The notes under the pieces: generated by a model
What the model saw: only the letters and a program-made list of their open reading frames with translations
Told to the model about the DNA's origin: nothing
Databases searched by the model: none
Shown: positions 17,532 to 27,053 of the stretch, one piece after another
Layout: the number at the start of each line of letters is the position of its first letter
How positions within the stretch are numbered: position 1 is the stretch's first letter
Assembly: GCF_038070315.1 (NCBI RefSeq)
Contig: NZ_JBBPCC010000020.1
Coordinates: 92,406 to 156,405 of the forward strand
Reading direction: 5' to 3'
Source of the DNA: Paenibacillus_G filicis
Lineage (GTDB): Bacteria; Bacillota; Bacilli; Paenibacillales; NBRC-103111
DNA length: 64,000 nucleotides
Position numbers and translations under genes: made by a program

Positions 17532-18569
17532 ATGTTCGGATTCGGAGGATTCACCAAGGATTTAGGAATCGACTTAGGTACCGCCAATACGCTGGTGTAT
17601 GTGAAAGGAAAGGGGATCGTCGTCAGAGAACCGTCTGTTGTGGCGATCCGTACTGATACAAAGACCATTGAGGCTGTCGGCAACGATGCCAAGAAAATGA
17701 TCGGGCGCACGCCTGGCAATATTCGCGCCATTCGCCCTATGAAGGACGGGGTTATTGCTGATTTTGAAACAACCTCCACGATGATCAAATACTTCATCCG
17801 TCAGGCGCAGAAGCAGCGCTTGCTGTTCCAGCGCCATCCAAGCGTGATGGTGTGCGTGCCTTCCGGGATTACGGCCGTGGAGAAGCGTGCCGTCGAGGAT
17901 GCGACGCGGCAGGCTGGGGCAAGGGACGCTTATACGATCGAAGAGCCGTTTGCGGCGGCGATCGGCGCTGATCTGCCGGTATGGGAGCCGACAGGCAGTA
18001 TGGTTGTCGATATCGGAGGAGGAACGACGGAGGTTGCTGTCATTTCCCTCGGAGGCATCGTGACCAGCCGGTCGATCCGGGTAGCTGGCGATGAGATGGA
18101 CGAAGCGATTACGCAATATATTAAGCGGACATATAACCTGATGATTGGTGAGCGGACTAGCGAGCAGATCAAGCTGGAGATCGGCTCGGCGCTTCCGATG
18201 GAGCAGTCGATTAAGCTGGAGATCCGCGGACGCGATCTGGTATCGGGCCTGCCGAAAACGATGTCGGTATCCTCCGACGAAATCACGGAGGCGCTGGCCG
18301 ATACGGTAAACAGCATTGTCGATGCGGTGAAGGTCACGCTGGAGAAATGTCCGCCGGAGCTGTCCGCAGATATTATGGACCGCGGTATTGTCTTGACCGG
18401 AGGCGGAGGGCTGCTCCGCAACCTGGACAAGCTGCTGGCCCGTGAGACAGGCATGCCTGTACTGGTGGCCGAGAACCCGCTAGACTGTGTGGCAATCGGG
18501 ACAGGGCGCGCGCTTGAAAATATTCATCTGTTCCGCAAATCCGGTCCTGCTAGCAGAGCACGCCGTTAA
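17532..18569 (+). CDS. mreB: Rod-shape actin homologue MreB
   Basis: Membrane-associated actin-like ATPase that guides lateral wall synthesis. 345 residues with the phosphate-1 motif LGIDLGTANTLVYVKGKGIVV at the N-terminus, the phosphate-2 motif MVVDIGGGTTEVAVISLGG and the adenosine motif IVLTGGGGLLRNLDKLL. ATG at 17532 is 8 bases after AGAAGGGAG; a TTG directly before it is not needed. First gene of mreB-mreC-mreD. Confidence 0.97.
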   Translation: MFGFGGFTKDLGIDLGTANTLVYVKGKGIVVREPSVVAIRTDTKTIEAVGNDAKKMIGRTPGNIRAIRPMKDGVIADFETTSTMIKYFIRQAQKQRLLFQRHPSVMVCVPSGITAVEKRAVEDATRQAGARDAYTIEEPFAAAIGADLPVWEPTGSMVVDIGGGTTEVAVISLGGIVTSRSIRVAGDEMDEAITQYIKRTYNLMIGERTSEQIKLEIGSALPMEQSIKLEIRGRDLVSGLPKTMSVSSDEITEALADTVNSIVDAVKVTLEKCPPELSADIMDRGIVLTGGGGLLRNLDKLLARETGMPVLVAENPLDCVAIGTGRALENIHLFRKSGPASRARR

Positions 18570-18583
18570 TCCTTGGCCGCCTT

Positions 18584-18618
18584 AGCGGACCTGCAAGCTC
18601 ATGAAGCCCAGGTCCGCT
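18584..18618 (+). promoter_or_regulatory. Hairpin between mreB and mreC
   Basis: AGCGGACCTG / CAGGTCCGCT is a perfect 10-bp stem with a 15-base loop and no T run. It may be an RNA stability or processing element that sets mreB above mreCD. Confidence 0.4.
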
Positions 18619-18659
18619 TCCGGCAGCCACTAAGTTCGTAAGTATGGAAGGTGTAAGCA

Positions 18660-19538
18660 TTGAAGCTATTGGGGAACAAAAGACTGTTGATCCTGATGCT
18701 CGGTCTGATCTGCTTCATCGTGCTCATGGGATTGACTTACGGGAAAAGCGGGTATCAAACCTGGCCGGGGAAATTTGTCAAGGATACGGTGTCGTTCGTA
18801 CAAGGACTGATCTACAAACCGACGGGTGCGGTTGTGGAATATTTCCAGGATATTGGCCGTCTTCGTACGGTTTATGAAGAAAATCGCGTTCTTCGGGAGA
18901 CGCTGTCGCGGTATGCGCGCGATACGACCCGCTTGAATGACCTGGAGCTGCAGAACCAGAGTCTTATGAATGACCTGGGCTTCACGGAGCAGCAGAAGCA
19001 GATGAACAAGTACAAATTCCGCATCGCGGAGGTCGTGCAGTTCATTCAGCAGGGCAAGACGATCACGATTAATCTAGGTGCGAAGGACAACATCCGCACG
19101 AATATGGCTGTAGTCTCGGTAGAAGGTTTGATTGGCCGTGTCACAGAGGTAGCGCCATTTTATTCGAATGTGCAGCTGCTTACAGGTATTGACGACAAGG
19201 CTTCCATTGATTCCAAAGGGACTACGCTGGCTTCTAAGGCAATAGCGGTAACATCCAAGGGAAGTGTCAATGAATCCTTCGGTCTTATTGAGCGCTACGA
19301 CCCTGATACCCAGATGCTGGTGATGACCAAGATTGATCGCAACGACCCGCTCAAGGTAGGCGATAAAATCATCACTTCCGGAGCAGGCTTGGTGTTCCCT
19401 CGCGGGATTGAGATCGGGACGGTCGTTGAGCGGAAGGAAGGCGACCTCGGGATTACACACGTAGCGATGATCAAACCGCTAGCCTCGTTCAATCACCTTC
19501 GTGAAGTATTCGTTGTTGAAGTACCGGAGCTGAAGTAG
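18660..19538 (+). CDS. mreC: Rod-shape-determining protein MreC
   Basis: 292-residue bitopic protein linking MreB to the wall synthesis machinery. One N-terminal membrane segment (KRLLILMLGLICFIVLMGLTY), a coiled coil (TVYEENRVLRETLSRYARDTTRLNDLELQNQSL) and the beta-barrel region containing NLGAKDNIRTNMAVVSVEGLIGRV. TTG at 18660 follows GGAAGGTG with good spacing. Confidence 0.95.
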   Translation: MKLLGNKRLLILMLGLICFIVLMGLTYGKSGYQTWPGKFVKDTVSFVQGLIYKPTGAVVEYFQDIGRLRTVYEENRVLRETLSRYARDTTRLNDLELQNQSLMNDLGFTEQQKQMNKYKFRIAEVVQFIQQGKTITINLGAKDNIRTNMAVVSVEGLIGRVTEVAPFYSNVQLLTGIDDKASIDSKGTTLASKAIAVTSKGSVNESFGLIERYDPDTQMLVMTKIDRNDPLKVGDKIITSGAGLVFPRGIEIGTVVERKEGDLGITHVAMIKPLASFNHLREVFVVEVPELK

Positions 19539-19541
19539 CCG

Positions 19542-20072
19542 ATGATGAATCATACAAAACTGTGGTTGCTGCTCGCTGTATTGTTTTTACTGGAACCGAC
19601 GCTGCTTCCTTGGCTGATACCACTGAGCTGGCAGACAAATGTAGAGGTCAACCCTCACTTTGTCCTGGTCGTTATTCTTTATATGGGTTTATACATACGC
19701 AGGCATGTAGCGTTGGCGTATGGTCTTGTTTTTGGATTTCTGTATGATTTTCTTCTATCTTATCCGATGCTGGGACCGACTTCGTTCGCGATGGGGGTCG
19801 CCGGTTATGCGGCCGGGTTGATGCAGGGACGCATGTACTCCAGCATCGTGATCAGCATGTTCGTGATTGGGAGCGGGCATCTGTTCTACGATTTGGTCTT
19901 ATACGGCATTAATCGGCTGTTCCGTGTGACCAATGTGCCCTTCGAATGGGTCTTTCTTCACCAGATGTTGCCCAGTATGCTGATTAACCTGCTTTTTGCA
20001 CTGGCCATCTACGTTCCGGTCCGCCGCATGTTCGAAAGCCTGCCTGGAAAGCCGGCGGAGAAGGAGGAATAA
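19542..20072 (+). CDS. mreD: Rod-shape-determining protein MreD
   Basis: 176 residues with five to six hydrophobic segments, including LWLLLAVLFLLEPTLLPWL, FVLVVILYMGLYI and VALAYGLVFGFLYDFLLSYPMLG; the FGxxYD motif is typical of MreD. Three bases after mreC. Start ATG 19542 or 19545. Confidence 0.93.
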   Translation: MMNHTKLWLLLAVLFLLEPTLLPWLIPLSWQTNVEVNPHFVLVVILYMGLYIRRHVALAYGLVFGFLYDFLLSYPMLGPTSFAMGVAGYAAGLMQGRMYSSIVISMFVIGSGHLFYDLVLYGINRLFRVTNVPFEWVFLHQMLPSMLINLLFALAIYVPVRRMFESLPGKPAEKEE

Positions 20073-20143
20073 AATTTCCTTTCTTCGGCAGGAGAACCTC
20101 TGCGCCAGGCCGAATTGTATAGGCTTAGGAGGTAGGAACGTTT

Positions 20144-20809
20144 ATGACGGCAGCGAAACATCATGTGACCATCAAGGGAGTGAAGGACGGACTCGTATTT
20201 TTGCTGGACGATGCCTGCGAATTCTCCGAAGTGCTCGATGAGCTGAGCCACAAGCTGGAGAAGACGCATCAGCAAATATTAACAGGGCCGATCATTCACG
20301 TATATGTCAAGCTCGGCAAGCGGGCCGTGACAGATGAACAAAAAGAGCAGGTCCGCCGTATTATCGGCCAGAAGGGCAACCTGCTTATTCAATCGATGGA
20401 GACGCTCGACCCGTCGCATGAGAAGGCCATGCCGGACCCTACGGATGTCAAGATTATCCGGGGCATTGTTCGTTCCGGTCAAACGCTGACACATGAGGGC
20501 AATATGCTGTTCCTGGGCGATGTGAACCCAGGCGGTGCGATTGTCAGCACGGGGAGCATTTATATTATGGGATCTTTGCGCGGGATGGCCCATGCCGGTT
20601 CGGACGGCGACGAGCGGACGATCATCGCAGCTTCACACATGCGTCCAACGCAGCTTCGCATTGGGGGGATCATCTCTCGTCCGCCGGACGAATGGGACCT
20701 CAGCGAAGCTTTTGATGCGTACATGGAGTTTGCGTATATCAAGGAAGGCAAGATGGAAATCGATAAGGTGCATCATATGCACCGGTTTTCACTTCCGCAT
20801 CCGGTCTGA
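20144..20809 (+). CDS. minC: Septum site-determining protein MinC
   Basis: 221-residue inhibitor of FtsZ assembly working with MinD to prevent polar division. N-terminal FtsZ-inhibiting domain (about 1-100), then the right-handed beta-helix C-domain with TLTHEGNMLFLGDVNPGGAIVSTGSIYIMGSLRGMAHAG that binds MinD. ATG at 20144 follows TTAGGAGG. Confidence 0.95.
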   Translation: MTAAKHHVTIKGVKDGLVFLLDDACEFSEVLDELSHKLEKTHQQILTGPIIHVYVKLGKRAVTDEQKEQVRRIIGQKGNLLIQSMETLDPSHEKAMPDPTDVKIIRGIVRSGQTLTHEGNMLFLGDVNPGGAIVSTGSIYIMGSLRGMAHAGSDGDERTIIAASHMRPTQLRIGGIISRPPDEWDLSEAFDAYMEFAYIKEGKMEIDKVHHMHRFSLPHPV

Positions 20810-20901
20810 ACGGATGGAGCCGGTTGTAGGGGGTATGTCATGCGTGCAATCCCGCTAATCGAACAGACAGATAAATAAAGGCTTACGAAGGAGTGAGACC
20901 T

Positions 20902-21699
20902 ATGGGAGAGGCAATCGTCATCACTTCAGGGAAAGGCGGCGTTGGCAAGACGACGACGTCGGCTAACATTGGGACGGCTTTGGCGCTGCAAGGGAAGAAG
21001 GTTGTGATGGTCGATACGGATATCGGCCTGCGTAACTTGGATGTCGTCATGGGGCTAGAGAACCGGATCATCTATGATCTGATCGATGTGGCCGAAGGAC
21101 GCTGTCGCCTGGCTCAAGCCCTGGTGAAGGACAAGCGCTTTGACGAGCTGTATATGCTTCCTGCTGCCCAAACCAAGGATAAGCACGCTATCTCTCCGGA
21201 TGCGGTTCGGCAGATCGTGCTGGAACTGAAGCGTGAGTTCGAGTTCGTCATTATTGACTGTCCGGCAGGGATTGAGCAGGGCTTCAAGAATGCCGTAGCC
21301 GGCGCGGACAAAGCGATCGTCGTCACCACCCCGGAGAATGCTGCGGTGCGGGATGCCGACCGGATTATCGGATTGCTGGAGAAGGAGCCGAATGTAGAGT
21401 CGCCTAAGCTGATCATCAACCGGATCAGACCGCTTATGATGAAGAAGGGCGAGATGTTGGATATCGACGAAATCTGCTCGGTGCTAGCGATTGATCTGCT
21501 GGGGATCGTGCCGGATGATGAGTATGTGATCAAGGCCGCGAATTCTGGGGAACCGACTGTAATGAATCCGAATTCGAGAGCGGCCATCGCTTACCGGAAC
21601 ATCGCACGCCGTATGCTCGGGGACACGGTGCCTTTGATGCAGCTGGAAGATCGTGCGGGGATGTTCGGGAAAATGAAAAAGTTTTTCGGGATAGGATGA
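20902..21699 (+). CDS. minD: Septum site-determining ATPase MinD
   Basis: 265-residue ParA/MinD ATPase. Deviant Walker A GKGGVGKTTTSANIG near residues 10-24, ...MVDTDIGLRNLDVVMGLE, and an amphipathic membrane-targeting helix at the C-terminus (GMFGKMKKFFGIG). ATG at 20902 is 8 bases after AAGGAG; the longer GTG frame at 20893 is less likely. Confidence 0.96.
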   Translation: MGEAIVITSGKGGVGKTTTSANIGTALALQGKKVVMVDTDIGLRNLDVVMGLENRIIYDLIDVAEGRCRLAQALVKDKRFDELYMLPAAQTKDKHAISPDAVRQIVLELKREFEFVIIDCPAGIEQGFKNAVAGADKAIVVTTPENAAVRDADRIIGLLEKEPNVESPKLIINRIRPLMMKKGEMLDIDEICSVLAIDLLGIVPDDEYVIKAANSGEPTVMNPNSRAAIAYRNIARRMLGDTVPLMQLEDRAGMFGKMKKFFGIG

Positions 21700-21706
21700 A
21701 CGCAAG

Positions 21707-22849
21707 GTGCTGCACAAGTTTAAGAAGATAGATCCCCTGATCGTTGCGCTGCTTATTGTGCTCATCTTGATCGGTGCTTTTCTGCAATACAGTGTCGGGG
21801 TGGGCAATCCCAAGTTTGCATTCGATGTGAAGAAGAGCACGGTAATTTATATCATCTCGATTTTGGCTTTCTTGGGCATGGCTTACTTTGATTATCGGAT
21901 TTTGACCAAGATTTCGCATTATTTGTATGCCTTCGGCGTGCTATTGCTGGTGGCGGTCTATTTCTTCGGTTCGAATATCAACAATGCCCAAGGATGGTTC
22001 AGGTTCGGCTTTCTGGATTTTCAGCCTGTCGAGCTGATGAAAATCATATTGATCATCACGCTGGCAACCTTCATGGCCCGCCGCAAGGGCGAACCCCTGG
22101 AGCTGCTTCGGGATATCCTGCCGATTGGCGTGCTGGTAGCCATCCCGATCGGGCTTGTCTTGCTGCAGCCTGATTTCGGCAATGGCTTGATCCTAGCTGT
22201 GTTGCTAGTCGGTATGCTTTGGATCGGTAACATCAAGGCCAGATTTGTGGCACTCGGCGCATCTATCATAGGGGGCATCGCCTATCTGATGGTGTATATG
22301 GTGACTCATTTCTATGAGGAGCTCATGGCGTTTCTGACTGCGCAAAACCTCCCTAGGCAATGGATTGTTCGAATCAATACCTTTGTTAATCCGGCTATTG
22401 CCGATAAGGACCATTCTTATCATGTAGACAGCGCGATCCGCGCGATCGGTTCAGGCTTTCTCACGGGAGAGGGGTATCTGAAGGGGTCTTCTTCACGTCT
22501 GGTGCCCTATGCGTATTCGGATTCGATCTTTTCCGTAGTGGGTGAGGAATTCGGCTTTGTCGGCTCTTCGGTCTTGCTGCTCCTTTATTTCATATTGATC
22601 TATCGGATGATTCTCATTGCTCTATACAGCCACAACCATGCGGGCTCATTCATTATTATCGGGATCGTCTCGATGCTGGTATTCCAGATCTTCCAGAATG
22701 TAGGGATGATGATGAAGATTATGCCGCTTACGGGGATCACGCTGCCCTTTGTCAGCTATGGAGGGACATCGCTGCTGATTAATATGATGTCCATGGGGCT
22801 GGTCATGAGTATTAAGATGCATGATGATAAGCTGCTCGATGAGGATTAG
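21707..22849 (+). CDS. rodA: SEDS-family peptidoglycan polymerase, RodA-like
   Basis: 380 residues, about ten membrane segments, with SEDS signatures GWFRFGFLDFQPVELMKI, LLQPDFGNGLIL and the C-terminal PLTGITLPFVSYGGTSLLINM. SEDS proteins polymerise glycan strands with a partner class B PBP. RodA is favoured over FtsW or SpoVE because of the neighbouring mre/min genes, but the three cannot be separated with certainty by eye. GTG at 21707, 7 bases after minD. This gene is not between minD and spoIVFA in Bacillus subtilis. Confidence 0.85.
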   Translation: MLHKFKKIDPLIVALLIVLILIGAFLQYSVGVGNPKFAFDVKKSTVIYIISILAFLGMAYFDYRILTKISHYLYAFGVLLLVAVYFFGSNINNAQGWFRFGFLDFQPVELMKIILIITLATFMARRKGEPLELLRDILPIGVLVAIPIGLVLLQPDFGNGLILAVLLVGMLWIGNIKARFVALGASIIGGIAYLMVYMVTHFYEELMAFLTAQNLPRQWIVRINTFVNPAIADKDHSYHVDSAIRAIGSGFLTGEGYLKGSSSRLVPYAYSDSIFSVVGEEFGFVGSSVLLLLYFILIYRMILIALYSHNHAGSFIIIGIVSMLVFQIFQNVGMMMKIMPLTGITLPFVSYGGTSLLINMMSMGLVMSIKMHDDKLLDED

Positions 22850-22888
22850 GAGAGTAGTGACGGGTTAATGACAACAAAGACGAAACGG

Positions 22889-22935
22889 CAAATACGCCAG
22901 CGAGGAGAGCAACTTGCTGACGTATTTTTATTTTG
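22889..22935 (+). terminator. Terminator after rodA-like gene
   Basis: AAATACG.CAGC pairs with GCTG.CGTATTT with one mismatch, followed by TTATTTT. Confidence 0.7.
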
Positions 22936-23078
22936 ACAACAACTGGGTCTGCTTAGATCCGGTTATTTTGCTATTTAAGAGGCATCGTGGCGTATCTCCC
23001 GGCCTGCGCGTATATTTGCGCGTACAAGCTCATAGGATGGATTGAATGAGCGATTCAGGTGGCGAGGAGGTCATCGGC

Positions 23079-24020
23079 GTGAATACGAGGAAAAACGTGC
23101 GCGACCGCAGAACGGAGAAGATCCGCAAGCTCCAGGAGCATGCCTGGCGAGGCGGCCATGGGGAGCCGGTGCTTACCCATATGAGCTTCCCTCATGAAGG
23201 GGAATCGGCCCGCTATGGCCGAATAGATTCTCCAGACAGACCGCTCGTAGCGGGCCGTTTGGAATATGAATATGGGGATGTACCCCCTGTAGCTCCCAGG
23301 TTCCCGGACCCCGAGGAGGAATGGAAACGGAAGTATGAGCGTGAATGGTCTTCCTATGATACTCATTCCCGGAGGCGTGAGTACAATGAGCAGCCCGGCC
23401 GGCCAGGGCTGAACCGCTTCGGTCTGAGGCTGGTGCTCAGCGGCCTGCTCTTCGCAGCCGTATGGGGCTTGTATCGTCTCGATCATCCTCTGGCTGAGAG
23501 GGGCCGCTCGCTCGTCGCAGGGGCCTTGACGGAGCCGCTGGATACCTCGGCGCTGGCGGCTTGGTATGAGCAGCATTTCGGCGGGGCGCCGTCGTTTCTG
23601 CCGGCCATCAACAGCGGAGCTCGGCATCAGGATGCAGAGAAGGTGGCCTCGCTGCCCAAGCATTATTTTACACCCGTGGAAGGCAAGCTGATTGCGGCTT
23701 TCACGCCGAATCAGGGTGGCGTTCTGATGGAGGCCCCGGGTGGCACGCCGGTAGCTGCTGTAGATACGGGGATGGTGATTTTCGCCGGTCAGAAGGATAA
23801 TACCGGCTTTACAGTGGTGCTTCGGCATTCCGGGGGAATGGAATCGACCTACGGGCATCTGGGTGCTAGCAGCATCCGGCTGAACGATTGGGTCAAGGGA
23901 GGCGAGACGGTAGGCATACTGGCGAGGCCTGTGTCTGGACAAGCGCCTGGTACCTTGTTCTTCTCCTTTTCCAAAGAAGGCAAACCTGTCGACCCGGCGG
24001 ATGTGATCCCGATTGAGTAG
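23079..24020 (+). CDS. spoIVFA: SpoIVFA-like regulator of sigma-K processing, degenerate LytM/M23 domain
   Basis: 313 residues: basic cytoplasmic N-terminus (MNTRKNVRDRRTEKIRKLQE), one membrane segment at about 112-130 (LVLSGLLFAAVWGLYRL) and a C-terminal LytM-type domain with the STYGHLG motif but without the other zinc ligands (the HxxxD and HFE positions read NQGGV and FFSFS), so it should be non-catalytic. In Bacillus subtilis SpoIVFA holds the protease SpoIVFB inactive in the outer forespore membrane. GTG at 23079 has GAGGAGG 8 bases upstream and is preferred over ATG at 23046. Overlaps spoIVFB. Confidence 0.88.
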   Translation: MNTRKNVRDRRTEKIRKLQEHAWRGGHGEPVLTHMSFPHEGESARYGRIDSPDRPLVAGRLEYEYGDVPPVAPRFPDPEEEWKRKYEREWSSYDTHSRRREYNEQPGRPGLNRFGLRLVLSGLLFAAVWGLYRLDHPLAERGRSLVAGALTEPLDTSALAAWYEQHFGGAPSFLPAINSGARHQDAEKVASLPKHYFTPVEGKLIAAFTPNQGGVLMEAPGGTPVAAVDTGMVIFAGQKDNTGFTVVLRHSGGMESTYGHLGASSIRLNDWVKGGETVGILARPVSGQAPGTLFFSFSKEGKPVDPADVIPIE

Positions 24021-24918
24021 GCTGCGCTTTGCACCCTGGAACGTCTGGTTCGGTATTTCCTTTCGCCTCCACCCCTTGTTCACGCTGCTGCTGCTGTTGT
24101 CGCTGCTGACCGGATATGCGGTCGAGATTCTGACGTTGTTCGGCATCGTATTGACGCATGAATTGGGGCATGTAGCGGCAGCGCGGAGTCTGGGGTGGCG
24201 GGTCCGCGAGGTACAATTGCTTCCCTTCGGCGGTGTGGCGGTGATGGAGGAAGCCCCTGGAACGACGGCTGCCCACGAGCTGGCGGTGGCTTTGGCGGGT
24301 CCGCTGCAGAATGTCTGGATGATGGCCGTTGCCTATGCGCTGACAGGGCTCGGTGTACTTCCGCCCTTATGGGGCGAATATTTTATACAGGCGAATGCGA
24401 TCATTGCTGTGTTCAACCTGCTGCCGGTGCTCCCGCTGGATGGGGGCAAAGTGATGTCGGCGCTGTTCGGATTATGGCTGCCCTATCAGCGAACGCTGCA
24501 GCTGGCCTCCGGCGTGAGTCTTGTCTTCAGTTTGGCCATTGTGGCTGCAGCCGGCCTTCACGCTTTTGCAGGGAAAGGCGGCATCCAGCTGAACTGGCTG
24601 CTGATCGGACTGTTTCTGCTGGCCTCTAACTGGTATGAGCGGCGTGGAGTGCCTTACCGGTTCTTGCGCTTCTTGCTGGGCCGGGAGGGGAAGTTCGACA
24701 GCCGGATTTCCCGCGGGACTCTTGCAGGTCCCATCGTCGTCCAGGGGCAGCGCAAGGCGGGGGAAATCGTCCGCTTGTTTATGCGTGACCGGTATCATTT
24801 GGTCGTTGTCGTGGATGAGCAGCTCCGCATCCGTCACATCATCCCGGAGCAGCAGATGCTGGACTGTTATTTTGACGAGACGAAACGAGAACGGCCGGTG
24901 GCTGAGCTTTTCGCTTGA
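24013..24918 (+). CDS. spoIVFB: SpoIVFB-like intramembrane metalloprotease
   Basis: Site-2-protease family enzyme that cleaves pro-sigma-K inside the membrane. 301 residues, several membrane segments, zinc motif HELGH at 49-53, second motif NLLPVLPLDGGK (NPDG-type, with the Asp ligand) and a C-terminal CBS-like ATP-sensing domain (about 220-300). TTG at 24013 overlaps the end of spoIVFA by 8 bases, consistent with coupled synthesis of the two partners. Confidence 0.94.
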   Translation: MSRLRFAPWNVWFGISFRLHPLFTLLLLLSLLTGYAVEILTLFGIVLTHELGHVAAARSLGWRVREVQLLPFGGVAVMEEAPGTTAAHELAVALAGPLQNVWMMAVAYALTGLGVLPPLWGEYFIQANAIIAVFNLLPVLPLDGGKVMSALFGLWLPYQRTLQLASGVSLVFSLAIVAAAGLHAFAGKGGIQLNWLLIGLFLLASNWYERRGVPYRFLRFLLGREGKFDSRISRGTLAGPIVVQGQRKAGEIVRLFMRDRYHLVVVVDEQLRIRHIIPEQQMLDCYFDETKRERPVAELFA

Positions 24919-24988
24919 GTCCGGAGCTGCCCGTTAACGGGCAGAGCCCGCAGGATTATGTTACAATAGACCCGAGGTGTTGCCGGAC

Positions 24989-26230
24989 ATGAAACGTATA
25001 TTGGTGAAATGCGATCAGGAGCATACCGAGGTGGCTGTTGTCGAATTCGGCAAGCTTACCGAGTACTATAGAGGGCATCGGGATCAAGGACAACTCGCAG
25101 GTAACATTTATATAGGCCGTATCGTCCGCGTGCTTCAGGGCATGCAGGCGGCCTTTGTGGATATTGGACTGGAGCGTAACGGATTTCTGTACATTGACGA
25201 CGTGCTTCCGGCGAACTTGGACAAACAGCCGAAGGAGAAGCCGCCGATTCACGATCTGGTCCATGTCGGACAGCAGGTGATGGTTCAGGTGGTCAAGGAG
25301 CCTGTGGGCAGCAAGGGAGCCCGCGTCACCACGCATTACTCCATCCCAGGCAGGTTTGGCGTCTATATGCCGAGTGCGGATTATGTGGGCGTGTCGCGCA
25401 AGATCGAGCAGGCCTCCGAGCGGGACAGGCTGAAGCGGATGGCGGAGCGGCAGCTCCAGCCCGGTGAAGGCTTTATCGTTCGTACGGCGGCGCTGGGCGA
25501 GACAGAGGAAGCGCTGGCCGCGGACCTGAGCGAGCTTCGCGGCCGTTGGGGGCTGCTTGCTGCGGCTGCGGGAAGGGAAGGCGCTGTGCCCCGTCAGGTA
25601 CATAGCGACCTGGACATGCTGCCCAGACTGATCCGCGACGTGTTCCGTGAGGACGTGCAGGAGGTGCTCGTCAGCTCCCGAGAGGTGCAGGAGCTCGTGC
25701 TGGGCGTGCTCTCCGTACCCGGTACGCTGGCGCTGATGGGCCGGGTGAATGTGCACCTGGGGCGCGATGTGATGGATGATTACGGCATTGCCAAACAGCT
25801 GGAGCTGGCGCTGCGCCGCAAGGTGTGGCTGGACAATGGCGGCTATCTAATCGTGGACCGGACGGAGGCGCTGACGGTATTTGACGTGAATACGGGCAAG
25901 TATACCGGCTCGGTGGACTTGGAGCAGACCGTATTCGATACGAATATGGAGGCGGCACGCGAGATTGCCAGGCTGCTTCGTCTGCGTGACATAGGCGGTC
26001 TGATCGTGATTGATTTTATCGATATGGAAACGCCCGAGCGCCGCAATCAGGTGCTGGACGAGCTGAATCAGGAGGTCCGCAAGGACCGTACGAAGACGGT
26101 CGTCGTAGGCTGGACCAAGCTGGGCCTGGTCGAGATGACGCGCAAGAAGGTGCGCGACAGCAAGGAGACGACGGCACTTGAGCCTTGCTCGTCATGTGGA
26201 GGCACCGGCTTTGCAAATAGAGGAAAATAA
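24989..26230 (+). CDS. rng: Ribonuclease E/G family protein
   Basis: Endoribonuclease of the RNase E/G family; 413 residues. N-terminal S1-like domain (NIYIGRIVRVLQGMQAAFVDIG), catalytic core with TVFDVNTGKYTG (Asp-x-Asn Mg site) and IGGLIVIDFIDM, and a terminal zinc-link motif CSSCGGTGF. Length fits RNase G rather than the long RNase E. ATG at 24989 follows GAGGTG. A TACAAT element 20-30 bases upstream may be its promoter. In Bacillus subtilis no RNase E/G exists, so this is a difference from the model. Confidence 0.93.
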   Translation: MKRILVKCDQEHTEVAVVEFGKLTEYYRGHRDQGQLAGNIYIGRIVRVLQGMQAAFVDIGLERNGFLYIDDVLPANLDKQPKEKPPIHDLVHVGQQVMVQVVKEPVGSKGARVTTHYSIPGRFGVYMPSADYVGVSRKIEQASERDRLKRMAERQLQPGEGFIVRTAALGETEEALAADLSELRGRWGLLAAAAGREGAVPRQVHSDLDMLPRLIRDVFREDVQEVLVSSREVQELVLGVLSVPGTLALMGRVNVHLGRDVMDDYGIAKQLELALRRKVWLDNGGYLIVDRTEALTVFDVNTGKYTGSVDLEQTVFDTNMEAAREIARLLRLRDIGGLIVIDFIDMETPERRNQVLDELNQEVRKDRTKTVVVGWTKLGLVEMTRKKVRDSKETTALEPCSSCGGTGFANRGK

Positions 26231-26234
26231 ATCG

Positions 26235-26264
26235 TTGCATACCGGGTGCTGTTTGTGGTAGAAT
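26235..26264 (+). promoter_or_regulatory. Sigma-A promoter of the rplU operon
   Basis: TTGCAT (26235-26240), 18-base spacer, TAGAAT (26259-26264). Confidence 0.6.
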
Positions 26265-26280
26265 GATCGGGTGTGTTGCT

Positions 26281-26378
26281 ATAGCATGCTGTAACCGCTC
26301 GAAGCGGGTCCCCCAAGCGCTTGTCCTTACGGACAAGTCACCTGGCTTATAGGCGAGTCTGAGACATGAGGAGGTGCA
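26281..26378 (+). ncRNA. Ribosomal protein L21 leader (probable)
   Basis: The roughly 100-base untranslated leader of rplU contains CCGCTCGAAGCGG and CTTGTCC / GGACAAG hairpins and sits where the L21 autoregulatory leader is found in Bacillales. Structure was judged by eye only. Confidence 0.55.
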
Positions 26379-26381
26379 ACT

Positions 26382-26693
26382 ATGTACGCAATTATTGAAA
26401 CAGGCGGTAAACAATACAAAGTTTCCGAAGGTGATGTTCTCTACATCGAGAAACTGGAAGTCGGCGCTGGTGATGCGGTTACTTTTGACCGTGTTCTGGC
26501 TGTATCGAACGAAGGTGGCTTGACTGTAGGCGCTCCACTGGTTTCCGGCGCTACCGTTTCCGGTAAAGTCGAGAAGCACGGCAAAGGCCAAAAGGTCATC
26601 GTTTACAAGTACAAAGCGAAGAAGAACTATCGTCGCAAGCAAGGTCATCGTCAACCGTACACGAAAGTTGTGATCGAGAAGATCCAAGCGTAA
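26382..26693 (+). CDS. rplU: 50S ribosomal protein L21
   Basis: 103 residues, start MYAIIETGGKQYKVSEGDVLYIEKL, and the family-typical GHRQPYTKVVIEKI end. ATG at 26382 follows GAGGAGG. First gene of rplU-prp-rpmA. Confidence 0.98.
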   Translation: MYAIIETGGKQYKVSEGDVLYIEKLEVGAGDAVTFDRVLAVSNEGGLTVGAPLVSGATVSGKVEKHGKGQKVIVYKYKAKKNYRRKQGHRQPYTKVVIEKIQA

Positions 26694-26700
26694 GAACGAC

Positions 26701-27039
26701 ATGATTCGCATCAAGATTAATCGAGGCGCGGATGGTCGGATCGTACGGTTTCATGTCGACGGACATGCGCAATATGATGAGCGCGGCAAGGATATTGTGT
26801 GCGCGGGCGTATCGGCGGTGACGGTCGGCACGGTAAACGCTATTGAGGTGTTAACCGGTGTGCAGTTGAATACCCGGATGAAGCACGGATTTCTGAGCGC
26901 GGATATTTCGCCACAGACCGACGCGGATACGGATAGCAAGGTGCAGTTATTACTTGAAGGCATGGTCGTCATGCTGCAATCTATACAACAATCGTACGGC
27001 GCATATATAGCAATGCAAGACCACCCATCATCGAAGTAA
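26701..27039 (+). CDS. prp: Ribosomal-processing cysteine protease Prp
   Basis: 112 residues. Prp removes the N-terminal extension of L27 in Firmicutes. Catalytic dyad His22 (in DGHAQYDERGKDIVCAG) and Cys34 are both present. The gene lies between rplU and rpmA, as in Bacillus subtilis (ysxB). Confidence 0.95.
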   Translation: MIRIKINRGADGRIVRFHVDGHAQYDERGKDIVCAGVSAVTVGTVNAIEVLTGVQLNTRMKHGFLSADISPQTDADTDSKVQLLLEGMVVMLQSIQQSYGAYIAMQDHPSSK

Positions 27040-27053
27040 GGAGGTAGACACAA